Shown piece after piece: positions 62,522-64,000 of a DNA stretch of 64,000 nt; positions within the stretch are counted from its first letter, which is position 1; each line of letters starts with the position of its first letter. Position numbers and translations under genes: made by a program. Source of the stretch: Gilvimarinus gilvus (lineage in GTDB: Bacteria > Pseudomonadota > Gammaproteobacteria > Pseudomonadales > Cellvibrionaceae); assembly GCF_030518155.1 (NCBI RefSeq), contig NZ_JAULRU010000319.1, positions 62,001 to 126,000 of the forward strand, written 5' to 3'. Below the pieces are notes generated by a model that was not told the DNA's origin, made no database searches, and saw only the letters and a program-made list of their open reading frames with translations.

Positions 62522-62877
62522 ACCGGCTTTTCTCCGCGCTCGATAACCAACCCAACGTCGCGGGCACCGCGCAAGGCTCCGGGCTTACTAACGCGCAATC
62601 GCAACCAAGGCACGTTAAATTCGTCGCGCACTAATGCGGCCACCTCTTCCGCCAAGGACTCCACCAACAACGCCTCACGCCCTTCAACATGGGCAATCAC
62701 GCGCTTAGAAACCGCCTTATAATTCAGTGCGTACTGGATATCGTCGGTTTGCGCCGCACGGCGGATATCCGCCGCCATTTCCAAATCAATACTGACCGTT
62801 TGACGAACTTGGCGCTCCCAGTCGTAGATTCCGATAATGGTTTGTATTTGAAGATCCCGAATGTAAACAATGTCCAT
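62518..62877 (-). CDS. folB: Dihydroneopterin aldolase FolB
   Basis: Forms 6-hydroxymethyl-dihydropterin from dihydroneopterin. It has 119 residues. MDIVYIRDLQIQTIIGIYDWER (catalytic Glu downstream in HVEGREALLVESLAEEVA) and VSKPGALRGARDVGLVIER with the catalytic Lys. It lies 11 bases after tsaD and is coupled to folK, giving tsaD-folB-folK on the minus strand. Confidence 0.96.
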   Translation of the reverse strand: MDIVYIRDLQIQTIIGIYDWERQVRQTVSIDLEMAADIRRAAQTDDIQYALNYKAVSKRVIAHVEGREALLVESLAEEVAALVRDEFNVPWLRLRVSKPGALRGARDVGLVIERGEKPV

Positions 62878-62888
62878 AGCAAACTCTG

Positions 62889-63938
62889 TCAGTCGTCAGT
62901 AGATGAAGCGTCAAGCGGCGGAAGGCTTTCCAGGGGCCAGCGCGGCGTAACATTTATGGGCAAAGGCTCTGTCATACCTGCGGCCAGTCGTTGTGCGCCA
63001 GCGTAAGCGATCATGGCGCCATTGTCTGTGCAGAACTCGTGACGGGCGTAAAATACCGACGCATGTATTTTGGCCAGTGCGACTTCAAGCTCCTGGCGCA
63101 GCCTTTTGTTAGCCGAAACACCGCCAGCAATAATCAAGCGCTTATAGCCAGTAGCTTCAAGCGCACGCCGGCACTTAATGACCAGCGTTGCTACCACGGC
63201 CTCTTCAAAAGCTCGGGCAATATCGGCGCAGGTTTGTTCATCCGGCAGTCCACTGGGGCCTTTGTGTTTGGCAACGGTGTTCAATGTGTAGGTTTTTAAC
63301 CCGGAAAAGCTAAAATCGAGACCCGGTCTATCCACCATAGGGCGCGGAAAGGTAAAGCGCCCCGACACGCCATGTTCCGCCAATTTAGCAATATGTGGCC
63401 CGCCTGGGTAATCCAAATCAAGCATCTTGGCGGCCTTATCAAACGCTTCGCCCGCCGCATCATCCAACGACTCACCCAGCAACTGATAGCGACCAATACC
63501 CTCCACTTTAACCAGCTGCGTATGCCCGCCGGACACCAGCAGGGCTACAAACGGAAATGGAGGCGGGTTTTCTTCCAGCATCGGCGCGAGCAGATGCCCC
63601 TCCATGTGGTGCACACCAACCGACGGAATTTTCCAGGCATAGGCCAGCGAACGACCGACACTGGCGCCGACCATTAAAGCGCCAACCAATCCTGGCCCTG
63701 ACGTGTAGGCAATACCATCAATATCGGCAGCGGTCACGCCCGCGGTGTCCATAACTGATTGAATCAATGGCAAAATCTTGCGCACGTGATCACGCGACGC
63801 CAGCTCTGGGACTACCCCACCGTATTCGCTGTGCACCGCTATTTGCGAATAAAGCTCGTGGGCAAGCAGCCCCTTTTCGGTGTCGAACAGGGCAATACCG
63901 GTCTCGTCGCAGGAGGTTTCTATCCCCAATACACGCAT
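62889..63938 (-). CDS. tsaD: tRNA threonylcarbamoyladenosine transferase TsaD
   Basis: Catalytic subunit for t6A37 formation in ANN-decoding tRNAs. ATG at 63938 ([19 protein letters not shown]), with GGAG nine bases upstream, gives 349 residues; the frame starts earlier at 63959. ASKH-type ATPase with metal His in [21 protein letters not shown], and the Asp in [24 protein letters not shown] is family-specific. The C-terminal DASSTDD end falls in a GTCAGTCGTC repeat like FolK's. rpsU, its usual divergent neighbour, would lie just outside the window. Confidence 0.96.
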   Translation of the reverse strand: MRVLGIETSCDETGIALFDTEKGLLAHELYSQIAVHSEYGGVVPELASRDHVRKILPLIQSVMDTAGVTAADIDGIAYTSGPGLVGALMVGASVGRSLAYAWKIPSVGVHHMEGHLLAPMLEENPPPFPFVALLVSGGHTQLVKVEGIGRYQLLGESLDDAAGEAFDKAAKMLDLDYPGGPHIAKLAEHGVSGRFTFPRPMVDRPGLDFSFSGLKTYTLNTVAKHKGPSGLPDEQTCADIARAFEEAVVATLVIKCRRALEATGYKRLIIAGGVSANKRLRQELEVALAKIHASVFYARHEFCTDNGAMIAYAGAQRLAAGMTEPLPINVTPRWPLESLPPLDASSTDD

Positions 63939-64000
63939 GATGTAGGACTCCAGAGCCATAAAAGCTCGCTATGATATAGATCGCACCCAGTTCGGGCCAG

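Noticed and set aside
1-64000. tRNA or rRNA genes, CRISPR arrays, insertion sequences, prophage
   Set aside because: By reading the intergenic spacers I saw no T-loop-like arms with paired acceptor ends, no spaced direct repeats of CRISPR size, no transposase or integrase frames. A tRNAscan, CRISPR and IS search would be decisive.

Overview
The window is a gammaproteobacterial chromosome segment, about half G+C by eye. Gene content and order look like the Cellvibrionaceae (Saccharophagus, Teredinibacter and Gilvimarinus relatives); this is inferred from synteny and protein style, not from a search. The supporting blocks are lptD-surA-pdxA-rsmA-apaG-apaH, a proA-nadD-rsfS-rlmH-mrdA-rodA-mltB-rlpA-dacC-ybeD-lipB-lipA envelope/lipoate block in the Pseudomonas arrangement, a Pseudomonas-type murU-amgK pair, and a Xanthomonas Xps-style type II secretion locus. 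I found no rRNA, tRNA, CRISPR array, insertion sequence or prophage.

Layout. 1-11.2 kb: one minus-strand type II secretion operon, read as ppiC-like, gspE, F, G, H, I, J, K, L, M, N/C-like, D, followed by the start of a small lipoprotein gene. 11.3-14.4 kb: two secreted or surface proteins of unknown function, each with its own terminator. 14.9-22.1 kb: rpe, a four-gene acyl-transfer module (acyltransferase-3, MBOAT, SGNH-like, acyltransferase-3), then murU-amgK for N-acetylmuramate recycling. 22.4-29.4 kb: the LPS-transport, periplasmic-chaperone, PLP, rRNA-methylation and Ap4A-hydrolysis operon. 29.4-41.3 kb: a signalling-rich stretch with a diguanylate cyclase carrying a sugar-binding-like periplasmic domain, a PA3496-like small protein, rimB-rimK-aspartoacylase, a GGDEF-EAL protein, a STAS protein, hisC, an aspartate/aromatic aminotransferase, an FHA-EAL protein and a mini-MscS.

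41.3-53.6 kb: a glycerophosphodiesterase, a GNAT enzyme, and the long minus-strand lipA to proA block for lipoylation, cell-wall elongation and lysis, ribosome silencing and methylation, NAD and proline. 53.7-58.6 kb: a glycine-zipper protein, a PepSY protein and a PhoPQ/QseBC-like two-component system, heptamer tandem repeats, a TorF-like porin with a candidate sigma-54/NtrC promoter, and a DMT exporter. 58.7-64 kb: a possible 35-residue ORF or sRNA, cca, a pteridine reductase, CorA, folK, folB and tsaD.

Most of the window is core housekeeping. I do not see a clear-cut new defence or mobile system. The parts most worth following up are the acyl-transfer module, the Xps-like secretion locus with its built-in PPIase and two neighbouring secreted proteins, the sugar-domain diguanylate cyclase, the FHA-EAL protein, the sigma-54/NtrC signature before the porin gene, and the small transcript unit at 58.7-58.9 kb. 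Start codons were chosen from visible ribosome-binding sites, signal peptides and overlaps, and are stated where they differ from the longest reading frame.
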